A stretch of DNA of 64,000 nt from Porites lobata. Its lineage: Eukaryota > Cnidaria > Anthozoa > Scleractinia > Poritidae. The position numbers were made by a program, and so were the translations under genes. The notes under the pieces were generated by a model. It did not search any database, was not told the DNA's origin, and saw only the letters and a program-made list of their open reading frames with translations. Below, piece after piece: positions 25,101-33,295 of this stretch; within the stretch, counting starts at the first letter, position 1; each line of letters begins with the position of its first letter. The stretch is taken from assembly GCA_942486035.1 (NCBI GenBank), contig CALNXK010000095.1, positions 1,218,501 to 1,282,500 of the forward strand, in the 5' to 3' direction.

Positions 25101-26479
25101 AGTCATGTAACCTTTCTTGCCATCATGATCATCTGGTCAATATCGTTGTACTTTCAAAATTAAGGCAAAAACGGTATGCTGAGCTGAATACCGTCAACTC
25201 TTGCCTTGCGCACACCCCGCTATAACGGACACCCCGATAATACAGACAGCAGCTAAATCCCAGGCAAAAATAAATTATAGATGTTTGAGTGAAATACCAT
25301 GAAATTCCGAAAATAAACCCCGGGGCTTATATTTTTCAAAGGCCCTTTTTGAGGGGCTTAGTTTTGGAGGGGCGTATACTCGGAGGGGCTTATCTATGGA
25401 GGGAAATTTGCATCTCAAAATCGATTGGGCTAGCCTTATAGTTGGAAGTAAATTTACCGTTTTTGCTTTGTTTTACTTTGTACTTGAGGGAAATTTTCCA
25501 ATTACAAGCCCTGGGGGCTTATTTTGGAGGGGCAATTTAACTGAATGTTTTTTACGTTAACAGTTTGGGGGGCTTATACATGGAGGGGCTTATTTTCGGA
25601 ATTTTATGGTAAACTCCCACTATTACGGACTCTTGCTAATGAGGACAGTAACTCAAGGTCCACCACAGTGTCCGCTTCCACAGTTTTTTCAACTTTTGAC
25701 AAAGACCGCTTAGTGAAAAAACATCAACATCGCTCAAAAGAGCCTAAAAATAGTAAAATTGCCAGGTTTAAGATAGACTTGTTGATACGTACGAACAAAG
25801 ATATAGCTCGGCAAAGTTGCAAAATTGTACTGAAGTTTGTACATGGTGAGGGGACCAACTTGCCCCCCACCAAACGAACCACCTTTGCTCACTTAAGATG
25901 AATTACTTTCAAACTTGGCAAGTTTCCTAATTTTTGAGCACTCTTTTCAGTGGTGTTGACAGATTTTTGCCAAATGATCCTATCATCAAAACTTGCAACA
26001 TCAAAAATGTGGAAGGTGGGTCTTTCGCAACAGTACAGAACAATATTTTTACCTTATGATTTCAGGCTGATTGATCTTTTTCAAAATATCATCTTTGCTA
26101 AGCTGATTTATTGCAGTCTCGTTAAAAGACCAAAGCTCCAACAAACCATTAATCATGCAACTGGGACCCAACCTAAATCAAAGAATTGGAGAAAATTGAA
26201 ACCAATGACTATTATGCATAATCATAACTATAACAAAATTGTCAAATCTGATTGGCTATCAACTGCCCTGATTTCAGCCTTAATAGGACAGTTTAATACG
26301 ACAGTATGCGTCATGCCTAAGTAATTGGACAGTACGCGCCATCACGCGCGCGCTTAAATGGCTTTTTTTTTCAGTGCTAGCAAAACAAACTTTCAAATTT
26401 CTTGTGTTTTGATTTCAAATATAGCCTATTATATCACAAATTTTGGTAAAGTTATGATTAATTGGTAACAGAACTTTGT

Positions 26480-26510
<31 letters not shown>

Positions 26511-29500
26511 GATTCAACAAATCAGACTCCCGCTAGGCGGTCGTCCGATTTTGTAAATCACTCGTATGATTACAGACCTAATTGGACTCCACTCAGTCCT
26601 GTTACCATTACAGTCAAATTGATTAGGCCATTACTAAAGGTTGACCAATGCTTCCTTTAAATGATGAGTTGGAATGAACAATAAAAATATACACCCGAAA
26701 TTTGAGGGGAAACATTTACTTTGACTTTTTCAACAATCCAGTTGCCCCCCAAAACTGGCCAAAACTACTTTTTAATTTGTTAAATTTGATAGTTATGCTG
26801 AGATGTTCTGAATCTTTCAAATTTTCCTTGAAGTTTAAGGCAAAATTTGTGGAAAGAGAATTTTAAAATCATTTTGGGAGCAAAACATTTTAAGAAAATG
26901 GTGTGGGTTTGAATTTTGTTTAAGATATGACCCACTAATTGCTTTTTCAAGGCAAAATCATATAGCCATTTTTATGTCAAAATGTGCAAATGGGTCTTTA
27001 CAATCCAGTTGAAACTGAGGTAGAATAATCTTGGCAGGAGAGGAGAATATCATTGGAGCAACTGAAGAATACAGGGAGCCATTTATAATGTAAGGTCTTA
27101 CAGAAGTAGCTTGTTAGTGGCTCGCTAGGCATGAATGTGAAACATAAGTACGCAAGGTACATGTAAATCTTAAGTTTAAACTGAAGATAAAATTGGCATG
27201 AAAAATTGGCAGTTTTGGTTCCTAAAATGTTTGAGCTAAAACCTAGAACAATTTAATAAACATTTCACAGGCACCAGGTTATCCATGGAACTTATCTTTA
27301 AATAGCATTTGATGCTGTTTTGACATCCCACTCAATCAGCAGGCAGTCCTGGAAATAAAGTCCGCAGAACACTTACCTAAAACATATTTTCTCCCAAGCT
27401 AATTCTGTCCCATTGCCGATCTTCAGGACCTTTTTGTGAATCATCATTGCCTGTTGATAAAAAAAGAGATCAAACACCATCCTAGAGGGGAAGGGGGGTG
27501 GGGGGACTACTCGATCAATATTTTGGTATAGGTGAGCCGCTGAAGGTTTGACTCAAACATTATTTTGGTATCTATAGGTGAGCTATAGCCTGCAGGTACA
27601 GCCATTTCTCCTAGCTCCTCGCCAACAGGAATGTTTCGCCAGGAGGAATGCATGATTGTCTGCGACTCAGCGATAGAAATTCCATACTGATGACGTAAAT
27701 AAATATTTACATAATAAATCGGGTAGAGATGGGGTTCCAAATGTAAATTTGTTTGATTTTATGTTTCTCCTGGTTGATTATGGTAAAGTTTTGGGATCTT
27801 TTGCATATGAGTTCTGGCAAAACTCAGATGCTTTTTCTAAAGGAGAATATGTTCTAGGAATATTGACTGTTTTGTAACAGATTCATCACATTTACATTTG
27901 ACATTTGTGGCTTTTGTCTTTTGTCTGTCATTTGTAAACAATAGGTAAAACAATATAACTACTACATCGACCAATCAGAGCTCCTGACCAGATTTTGGAC
28001 AAATTTTACGTCATCAGTATGGAATTTCTGTCGCTGAGTCGCAGACATTCCTTCGGGCAAAACGTCCTTCTTAGCGGCGAGGAGCAAGGAGAAACAGTTT
28101 TATTTGCAGGCTAGGTGAGCCGCTGATCGAGGGTTTGAAATCCTGATCTGTTAAGGCCAAAAAAAGTTCTAAAATACATACCCTGCTCAGGACAAAACCC
28201 TCAAATTCATTACCCTGTTTAGGACAGACTTCCGTGAAATTGGATATCCTGTTTAGGACAAACTCACTCCCATGAAAATTAATACCAGTTTGGAGAGAGA
28301 GGCGAAAACCACCCTGTCCCCATCCCCAGACCATATAAAGGCAATACCCCCCCCCCCCCACCAGGAACACTCTCCTTGTAACTATCAGAACTATCCACAG
28401 CAGGATTAGCTCAGTTGGACCTAGAGCTATCGACTGGCTAAATCACTATCCAGCAGATAAGTGTTAAGGACACCAATTGTACTATCCAGTGGATAGCAAT
28501 TTATTCAGTGGAGAAAGCGTGATCCACCTTTTTAAAAACTGGGACCTAGTGGCTAGCTCTATCCAACTTTTGATCAACCACGGCCTGATGTATTTATCCA
28601 TCTCTTAGCTTTTCACTTACCTCTTTTAAAATAGCGGGAGTCAACACATCCCCAGCAACAAGTAAAAACCTGGTCACACGTCTATCTGTTGGAAAATTAT
28701 CATCAACCCATTCCTTGTGTTTTTGTGCTTGTGAGTCTCCAGGTGTCCATAACTTTTCCCCACGACTTTCTTGAGTAAATCTGACCAAGCCAACTAAACA
28801 TGCTCCGACAACAAGAAGTGAAATTAGGATGGTGATCCATGGGCTTCCACCAACAGCTTTTCCCAGTCTAAGAAATCAAGGGTTGATAAAAAAACATTTG
28901 AGCCTGATATGGCAAAACAACAAGAATTTGGAACCAATGCAAATCACTATCGTATGTAAAGTAGTTCTGTCAAAATCTATCAAAGAAAACCAAACAAAAA
29001 ATCCAGCACACCCAATGAAAAATCGCAGTCTTGATCGATTATGAAGTGGGTTTGACCATCAAACACAATCAGACTGAACTTTTTGGCAAGTTTGACACCC
29101 AAACACAACATAACTTGATTATTACTTTGATTCAGTTTGATCTGTTCAATTGAGCTCTAGAGAAAAGGGATTTCATTTTTGATACACTGTAAGCAGAGAA
29201 TTGTTGCATATGCTATTCTTAAAACAGAAATTTCTACTTAAAGGATAATAATTTGTCTTGTTGCAAAAGGCCCAATATAACAAAAGCTTTCTGAAACACC
29301 CAAAAGTGCACCGCACTGCTGTTAACAGGCATGTGAGAGTGTCACTTGAAACACGTTGCAACAATACTCATTATTTAAGCACCAATCACAAATTTATCCC
29401 CAAGCTGACTTCATCTAGATTTGTGCCAATCTCTGTTTTTCTGTCTCACCAGGGTTCTTGTGTTTTGCATTTGAAACCAATATGTAGCAGCTCACCCAGT

Positions 29501-30974
29501 TGGACAATCAACAAAACCAACTTTAAAAATTCAAATGTTCCATTGGCCAAATACTATGGTGTGTTTGGGTGTGCTTTTATGATGTGTGAACCCTGTAATG
29601 AAAATCAACTAACAGTTGAAGTTCAACTGGTTTCGAATACGAAACTTTCCATCGATTACATCATCATCTTGGGATTATAAGTGAAGGAAACAGTTATGTA
29701 CAGAACATTTGCATATTATTTTGCAAAAAAATATACATTCAAATAATGCAAAAGCTCTGTCAGTCAAATAAATAAACGCATCATTTCAAATACACCAACA
29801 CTTTCAAACTGAATTATTCTCCTTTCAAAAAGTTACTCAGCATGCAATAGTTCAGCGCTCATGAACGATGTTTTTCATGTCACTGAATTAACATACATAA
29901 ATTAATTTTAAATAATAGCGATGACATTATCTTCAACATCGATAAATAGAGATGCGAACAGCCCATATTTCTATTTTCTTGTAAATTGAATATCTGATAT
30001 GATTATTTCAACCAGCTGTACTTTCAAAATTACCTCTTTCAGCCTCAAGAAAAACGAGAACTCGACCGAGAACTCTCTTAACTACAGGGAATTTGTAGAT
30101 CCGCCATTTTGAAATTTTGTCAGCTTAGGACACGAAATTGTAACACCAGGGATAATACTGTTTTCAAATCCAGTGGAGAACGTCGAAGAGACTGAAACTC
30201 ATTTTAAGTTCGGAAATTGACTTGGGGAATTGTCAGGTGATTGGATTGATTACTTTCGTTCCGCTGATCCGCCATGTTGAGTTTTGATACGTGCGCAAAG
30301 CGGGTTAATATTTACCTGTGGTAAGCTGATATTTGATATTACGCAAAAAGTACAAGTGATCTGTTTGACGCTTTGGCCATCATCAAGTATGTGATGAAAT
30401 AGCCGCCATAACGTCTATATTGACGCACGCGCAGGTGTTTTAACTTGAAGGACAACCACCACAAAATAACAATTATTTTTTGAGCTTAATTACTTTCCGG
30501 ATTTTTAAGAAGCTGACAGCCAAGTTGTTCCACTGAAAAGAATGAATAAGTCAGTGTTAACACTTCACATTTTCTTCCATTTTTAAAAAGGTTAAAGTCT
30601 ACAGAATGTAAATTTTATTACCGAAAAGGATTACGTAATGTACAAATAACACTCAACTCAAGCAAACTTTCAGTAGGGGAATAAAAAATATCGATATGAA
30701 CTTTCCTTGAAAGTATCAACCGGTCATTAGTGTGTCAAGAGTTGTAGTTGTTCTTTCTAATGTTTTAAAGTATATAATGACTATAAAAGATAAATTCTTA
30801 GACTCTTCATTATTTGACAGATAAGCTTAAGCTTAAGCTTAAGGAGAAAAACAGTCGATGCTATACCTACCGGTAAAATCCTTTTTCCATGGATCCAGTA
30901 ATAAAATTGCTGACTTTTGTAAGACATTGACAACCACCCTTTTTTGTTTTAACATCTTGGGAAGGCTCAGCCAT
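7537..30974 (-). CDS. PTCHD3: Patched-domain (sterol-sensing-domain, RND/NPC1-superfamily) membrane protein, PTCHD3-like; complete
   Basis: Twenty-one exons join in one frame to 874 residues plus TGA: 30871-30974, 28621-28867, 27377-27450, 24657-24804, 23640-23737, 22618-22738, 21994-22117, 20921-21033, 20534-20596, 19786-19828, 19320-19386, 18124-18265, 16839-16976, 15372-15411, 14626-14793, 12639-12760, 11745-11897, 10340-10465, 9650-9794, 8526-8647, 7537-7803. All introns are GT-AG. The start is ATG 30974 (MAEPSQ...). Order: cytosolic N-terminus, TM1 (about 46-65), first lumenal/extracellular domain, TM2-6 sterol-sensing domain (about 230-400), a loop with four consecutive cysteines (409-412), second lumenal domain, TM8-12, cytosolic tail. 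The family moves or senses sterols and other lipids using proton-relay Asp residues in TM4 and TM10; both are present (G-I-G-V-D-D at 306-311, G-L-S-V-D-Y at 724-729). There is no NPC1 N-terminal domain, which favours PTCHD over NPC1; another PTCHD paralogue remains possible. Ligand unknown. Confidence 0.92.
7831..8043. mobile_element. TTAA-type MITE, copy 2 (best preserved)
   Basis: The ends are TTAA-CCCTTTAAGCCCCAAT and ATTGGGACGTAAAGGG-TTAA. TTAA flanks and CCC...GGG termini are the pattern of piggyBac-type non-autonomous elements. The length is about 213 bp, in the last PTCHD3-like intron. Confidence 0.75.
8211..8425. mobile_element. Truncated copy of the TA-flanked GGGA(C/G)CTTAAG MITE family
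   Basis: Starts TAGGGAGCTTGAC and shares AAATGAA...TCAAACTT.ATCGCGC, a CGTCAAAT segment and CTGGAGTTGAATTC with the copy at 15542-15908. The other terminal repeat is missing. Confidence 0.6.
8712..8846. mobile_element. Near-palindromic fold-back element
   Basis: The left arm (CATCCTCGGAGACCCAGGG..., about 55 bp) mirrors the right arm (...CCCTGGGTCTCCGAGGATG). GTGTAC occurs directly on both sides (8706-8711, 8847-8852). It starts about 65 bp from the acceptor of the PTCHD3-like exon 8526-8647. Confidence 0.8.
8927..9050 (+). repeat. Dispersed repeat GAGTTCCAAAA...AGCCTC-TTTGAAACAGAGGC, copy 1
   Basis: Shares with 43328-43437 the series GAGTTCCAAAA, CTCTCAC, ACTTGTGAAA-type segment and TTAGCCTC.CTTTGAAACAGAGGC (an internal hairpin). 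About 125 bp; ends not defined. Confidence 0.6.
10640..10770 (+). repeat. Single worn unit of the 106-bp satellite
   Basis: GTGTGACCATTCAAATGAAA, GCTACTGAGCAGTA.TTTCCT and CAGTCTGTGAAACAAA match the consensus of the array at 12855-13960. Confidence 0.7.
11290..11520. repeat. Imperfect tandem repeat rich in ATCGCCA / TGGCGAT
   Basis: Two roughly 100-bp blocks repeat AAATCGCCAATTTCGCCAAA and TTCAAATCGCCAGCGGCTGG. The motif is partly self-complementary. It is followed by a GGATCCGCCGCTGG end like that of the element at 37384-37561. Confidence 0.75.
12020..12160. repeat. Simple repeat based on AATCCGGAATCC
   Basis: Degenerate copies of (A)ATCCGGAATCC, GGATCCGG and GGAATCC. A related (ATCCCGC)n stretch is at 57382-57412. 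Confidence 0.6.
12399..12516. mobile_element. Short fold-back element
   Basis: The left arm TGATTCCTGGGATCGTTTGG mirrors the right arm CCAAACAATCCCAGCAATCA, extending inward to GACAAGCGTT / AACGCTTGTC. About 33-bp arms around a 50-bp loop. Confidence 0.75.
12855..13960 (+). repeat. 106-bp satellite array, about 10 units
   Basis: The tandem period is 106 bp: ATGAAATCCTTCAG recurs at 13141, 13247, 13353 and 13459. The unit contains ACCATTCAAATGAAAGCTAC, GAGCAGTACTTTCCTGTGG, TACTGTTTATT.TGCTGTA and CTGAATCTGTGG. Outer units are more diverged. It lies between PTCHD3-like exons 12639-12760 and 14626-14793. Confidence 0.95.
15542..15908. mobile_element. TA-flanked GGGA(C/G)CTTAAG MITE, long copy
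   Basis: Begins GGGACCTTAAG and ends TTTAAGCTCCC, with TA on both sides (15540-15541 and 15909-15910). The interior shares blocks with 8211-8425. It lies in a PTCHD3-like intron. Confidence 0.75.
16390..16560 (+). repeat. Worn units of the 106-bp satellite
   Basis: GTGTGACCATTCAAATGAAA, TTTAGTACTACTTTCTG and CAGTCTGTGAATGAAATCCT are recognisable satellite blocks; two degenerate units. Confidence 0.7.
17731..17872 (-). repeat. Dispersed repeat, about 140 bp, copy 1 (inverted)
   Basis: The reverse complement of the blocks at 54358-54492: CAGGTGCCTG...GGGGGC, CAAAAGTGGAAGCCC and GGCACCCA.CC. The ends are partly inverted (GGTGCC / GGCACC). Confidence 0.65.
18290..18512. mobile_element. Fold-back element of the GAAATTCCATACTGATGACGT family
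   Basis: CAGAAATTCCATGTTCATGG on the left is matched by ACGTCATCAGTATAGAATTT on the right. More worn than the copies at 27610-28090 and 46731-46822. Confidence 0.6.
19123..19236. repeat. (TAA)n microsatellite
   Basis: An almost pure AAT repeat interrupted by a short A-run at 19192-19203, in a PTCHD3-like intron. Confidence 0.95.
19320..23737 (-). CDS. PTCHD3: PTCHD3-like gene, sterol-sensing domain exons (TM2-TM6)
   Basis: Exons 23640-23737, 22618-22738, 21994-22117, 20921-21033, 20534-20596, 19786-19828 and 19320-19386 encode residues about 192-401. Visible: an amphipathic run before TM2 (ELLYYSQLQFQTDS), hydrophobic TM2-TM6, the TM4 proton-relay motif GIGVDDMF (306-313), the TM5 segment GVSITITSLTDFLAFMIGA (344-362) and LALDARR closing the domain. 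The order and spacing match NPC1/Patched sterol-sensing domains. Confidence 0.92.
21243..21366. mobile_element. Fold-back element of about 125 bp
   Basis: GGGGTCGATTTAATTAAACT...GCTATTG on the left mirrors CAATAGC...TTACACTTGTAAAAGTG...GATTGACCCC on the right. Arms are about 50 bp with few mismatches. Confidence 0.8.
21743..21864. mobile_element. GGGAAACTGCCCACCTACC hairpin element, copy 1
   Basis: The left arm TTAGGTTTCGGGGAAACTGC...CCCCTAAGC is inverse to the right arm GGGGAGGGGTAGGTGGGCAG...GAAACCTAA. The same family is at 45443-45570, 50163-50237 (half) and 59289-59615 (three copies). Confidence 0.8.
23313..23605 (+). mobile_element. CCGAAAATAAGCCCC element, copy 1
   Basis: Begins TGTAAAATTCCGAAAATAAG and shares with 25295-25612 the blocks GGGGCTTATCTATGGAGGGA, TCGATTGGGCTAGCCTTATA and TACAAGCCC. 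The right terminus is lost; it ends about 35 bp from PTCHD3-like exon 23640-23737. Confidence 0.75.
24433..24631 (-). mobile_element. TTAA-type MITE, copy 3 (inverted, one end eroded)
   Basis: AACCCTTAAGCCCCAATAGT...ATTTTCTCCTAAC is the reverse complement of the right end of 7831-8043. The far end stops at GGAGAGTTTGTGTGTTGATA without the last terminal bases. Confidence 0.7.
25295..25612 (+). mobile_element. CCGAAAATAAGCCCC element, copy 2 (complete)
   Basis: The terminal inverted repeats are CCATGAAATTCCGAAAATAA and TTATTTTCGGAATTTTATGG. About 318 bp, with A/T-rich flanks. Confidence 0.8.
26484..26586. mobile_element. Short fold-back element
   Basis: TCCAATTCGGTCTGTAATCA...TCGTGATT mirrors AAATCACTCGTATGATTACAGACCTAATTGGA; about 32-bp arms. 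Confidence 0.75.
27610..28090. mobile_element. Fold-back element of the GAAATTCCATACTGATGACGT family, long copy
   Basis: The inner arms are near-perfect: TGTCTGCGACTCAGCGATAG, AAATTCCATACTGATGACGT at the left and the inverse at the right (ACGTCATCAGTATGGAATTT ... GTCGCTGAGTCGCAGACA). Weaker pairing continues outward to GCTCCTCGCC / GGCGAGGAGC. About 480 bp in a PTCHD3-like intron. Confidence 0.8.
30822..30843. repeat. Tandem palindrome (AAGCTT)3
   Basis: AAGCTTAAGCTTAAGCTTAA is a self-complementary tandem repeat 28 bp from the donor of PTCHD3-like exon 1. Confidence 0.9.
30871..30974 (-). CDS. PTCHD3: PTCHD3-like gene, first coding exon
   Basis: The ATG at 30974 reads MAEPSQDVKTKKGGCQC...; donor GTAGGT. 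It ends two bases into the codon for Arg35, completed by the next exon. It encodes the short cytosolic N-terminus ahead of TM1. Confidence 0.88.
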
Positions 30975-33295
30975 TTTGAGCACTGTTTTGAGGAGTTATC
31001 CTAGATCGTGCGATCGGTTTGAACGTACAGGCATAAACTGAACGCTTACAGAAACTGTTTTTCAGTTCATTGCGCAGGTGTTAATAAATCAGAAAACAAC
31101 TTCTCACGGGGGAAGGGTACGTCAATCTTTGCCTCACCGCATCGACTATTCCACTGTCAAGAAAATATTACTTTAAACACGTCTGCGATTCATTTTTTTT
31201 TATAGATTTGTTTTGCACAGATAGAAAATCGTGTAGGAACATGCAAAACAAAACAAAGCAACCCAAAGAAACAGCTGTAAATAGCCTGGATTGCTGAATC
31301 GGCGTTGTTTACTTTTTGTAATATCGGAGGGGTCCCAAGAGCGCTCTTGCGTCACTTTACTCACGTTCGGGAGGCACGTGTCACGAAAATTATGACTAAG
31401 CACTTGTTTCATTTCATAATAAAAATGGAATTATAACAAAAGTAAAAGTAAAACCATACAAAGTAAGGCGAGCTATTGTTGTTATTATTACATATATTTT
31501 TTTGTCTCAAGTGTGAATGTGTTCACTGTAGACTCATGATTTTGGGCACGATATTCTTTTTTGCGTGTACCACACCATAGGTCAGCTAAGCGCGAAAAAG
31601 AACGATGGTACTGTTGCGTAACCTTCGAATTTGATCAAGAAAAATAACTTCTCATGACTTCACAAATCTAAAAATATGAATCAAAATTTAAACTAAAAGC
31701 TGCTTCCCTTTCTTAATGTCAATTTATCTTGTTTCTCAGAGAAGTCAAAGCCCAATTGTGGCCGTTTCAAGGAGTTTTAGTAGAGCTCTCTATATAGCAT
31801 TTCCTACAAATTTTTAGGCTCAGAGAATGGTCAGATAATTAAAAGAATTGCGTATTTGTGCAATCAGATCATGGTTAATAAGTTAAATGTAATCACAGTA
31901 AATTTCTTTGCTGTAGTTTTCGTCAGTCTTTTCCGCACAAGGCACTCAATAGCATTCCATGCATATCCGACTGAACAAACCATCGATGACCAAGACAAAA
32001 GGTTCCGTTAAGTTATTCAGTCGTGAAGAGAGGATAAAAGAGGTCCTTTCATGCACTCTTGCCACAATGTATTAACAAAAACCAAAAGATTCATGCGCGG
32101 CACGTTCCTCACCCTCTCCTCGCTCTTTTACTCGTTCCATTTTTCGCTAGGTCTTTGACTCTCGTTCCTCGCGGCTTTCTTTGCTCCGAAACCGCAAGGA
32201 AACGCTTGCTAAGCAAACTACATAGGATCTTACCCTATAGCTATTATTTCTTGTTTGCCAGCTCCTCTTTAAAATAAAATAATTCAAGAGCACCTGATCG
32301 CAAGTGGCATGTCGTAAAGAGACGCCACCACCATTGATTTTTCCCCCTTCATTTTGCGGGGGAATTAAACCAGTGTTGGCGTAGCGAAACGTCGACCGGT
32401 TTACAGCACTGTAGTTTAGCCTTTGATTTTTGCCGGCTTTCTTAACCAGTTTCCTCAATTTCAGGGTTTAAGAATCGGAAGGTCCTATAATAACTTCTGT
32501 TTTGCTCAAATAGAAATACATCCCGGGAGTGCAAAATATGCCTCATTCTTACCTGAATCCTGTACCCTTTTTTATATATTTATTTTAATTTTGGCCAGGA
32601 CCGGGTTGTTCAAAGCTGGGTTAAGATAACCCATGGTTGGTGCGAAATTTGAATTGAGATATGAAAGCTTAAAAATTAAATTCAGTTTAATTCTTTTTGT
32701 CAGCAAGTTGATGATTGGATACTCTTAAATATAACAGAGAAAATTATCCGAGAAAATGTTTTTGAGCAAAAGAAAAAGAAACCCGGGTTTAATTTAACTC
32801 TGAGTTAAGGGCTAATCGGCCTTCGAACAACTGGGCCCAGAACGCTAGATTTAAATTTTTGTTATTATTCAACAGTTTATACTTCTGTAGATGTATGTTG
32901 GAACATACGACATGCCAAGTGAAAGTTTTATTCCTGTCCAGAAATGCATTTATATTTCCTCGTTTCTATCACCGCAGTTTGCTTTTTGTTGAAGGAAACA
33001 GGAAATGAGTTTAGACTCAGACTCCCCCCTGTTCATTATTTTGAGAGAGACTGGAACTCAAAACAATATGGCGGCAATGGCGGTTAAGAAGGACGTTCGA
33101 TAACTCTTGAAATGTTGTGAGAGTTTTTCAGTATTTAAAAGGCAGCTGTTGTCATTAGAATGATTTTAATTCGAAGATGATAATACTCCGCTCGATTCTG
33201 GTTGAAAGTGTGCTCAGTAACCACTGACAGCTTCAAATCAAGAGTTGAATCCATTCGTGGGAAATTGGTCGAGTTCGTCCGTGAATAAGCTTGCT
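30975..33295. promoter_or_regulatory. Shared upstream region of divergent PTCHD3-like and centlein genes
   Basis: About 2.3 kb separates the two start codons, which point away from each other, so both promoters and 5' UTRs must lie here (inference from layout). No clear TATA box or CpG-rich core could be assigned. It contains an inverted-repeat element around 32603-32838 (GGGTTGTTCAAAGC / TTCGAACAACTGGGC) and otherwise AT-rich unique DNA. No supported exon. Confidence 0.55.
32603..32838. mobile_element. Inverted-repeat element with GGGTTGTTCAAA / CGAACAACTGGGC ends
   Basis: The left end CCGGGTTGTTCAAAGCTGGG is inverse to the right end TTCGAACAACTGGGCCC. Inner bases GTTAAG and TTAACTCTGAGTTAAGG also pair loosely. 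The ends resemble those of the element at 52656-53172. Confidence 0.6.

Noticed and set aside
28399..28415. GGATTAGCTCAGTTGG as a tRNA start
   Set aside because: Only a box A-like stretch is present; no box B at the right distance and no cloverleaf.
29258..29680. 140-codon open frame on the + strand
   Set aside because: It has no recognisable family, lies antisense in an intron of the PTCHD3-like gene, and its composition is that of AT-rich intron DNA.
33245..33295. Earlier, non-ATG start for centlein (TTG at 33245)
   Set aside because: An ATG with good context occurs at 33296 and an in-frame TAA lies at 33218; a TTG start has no support.
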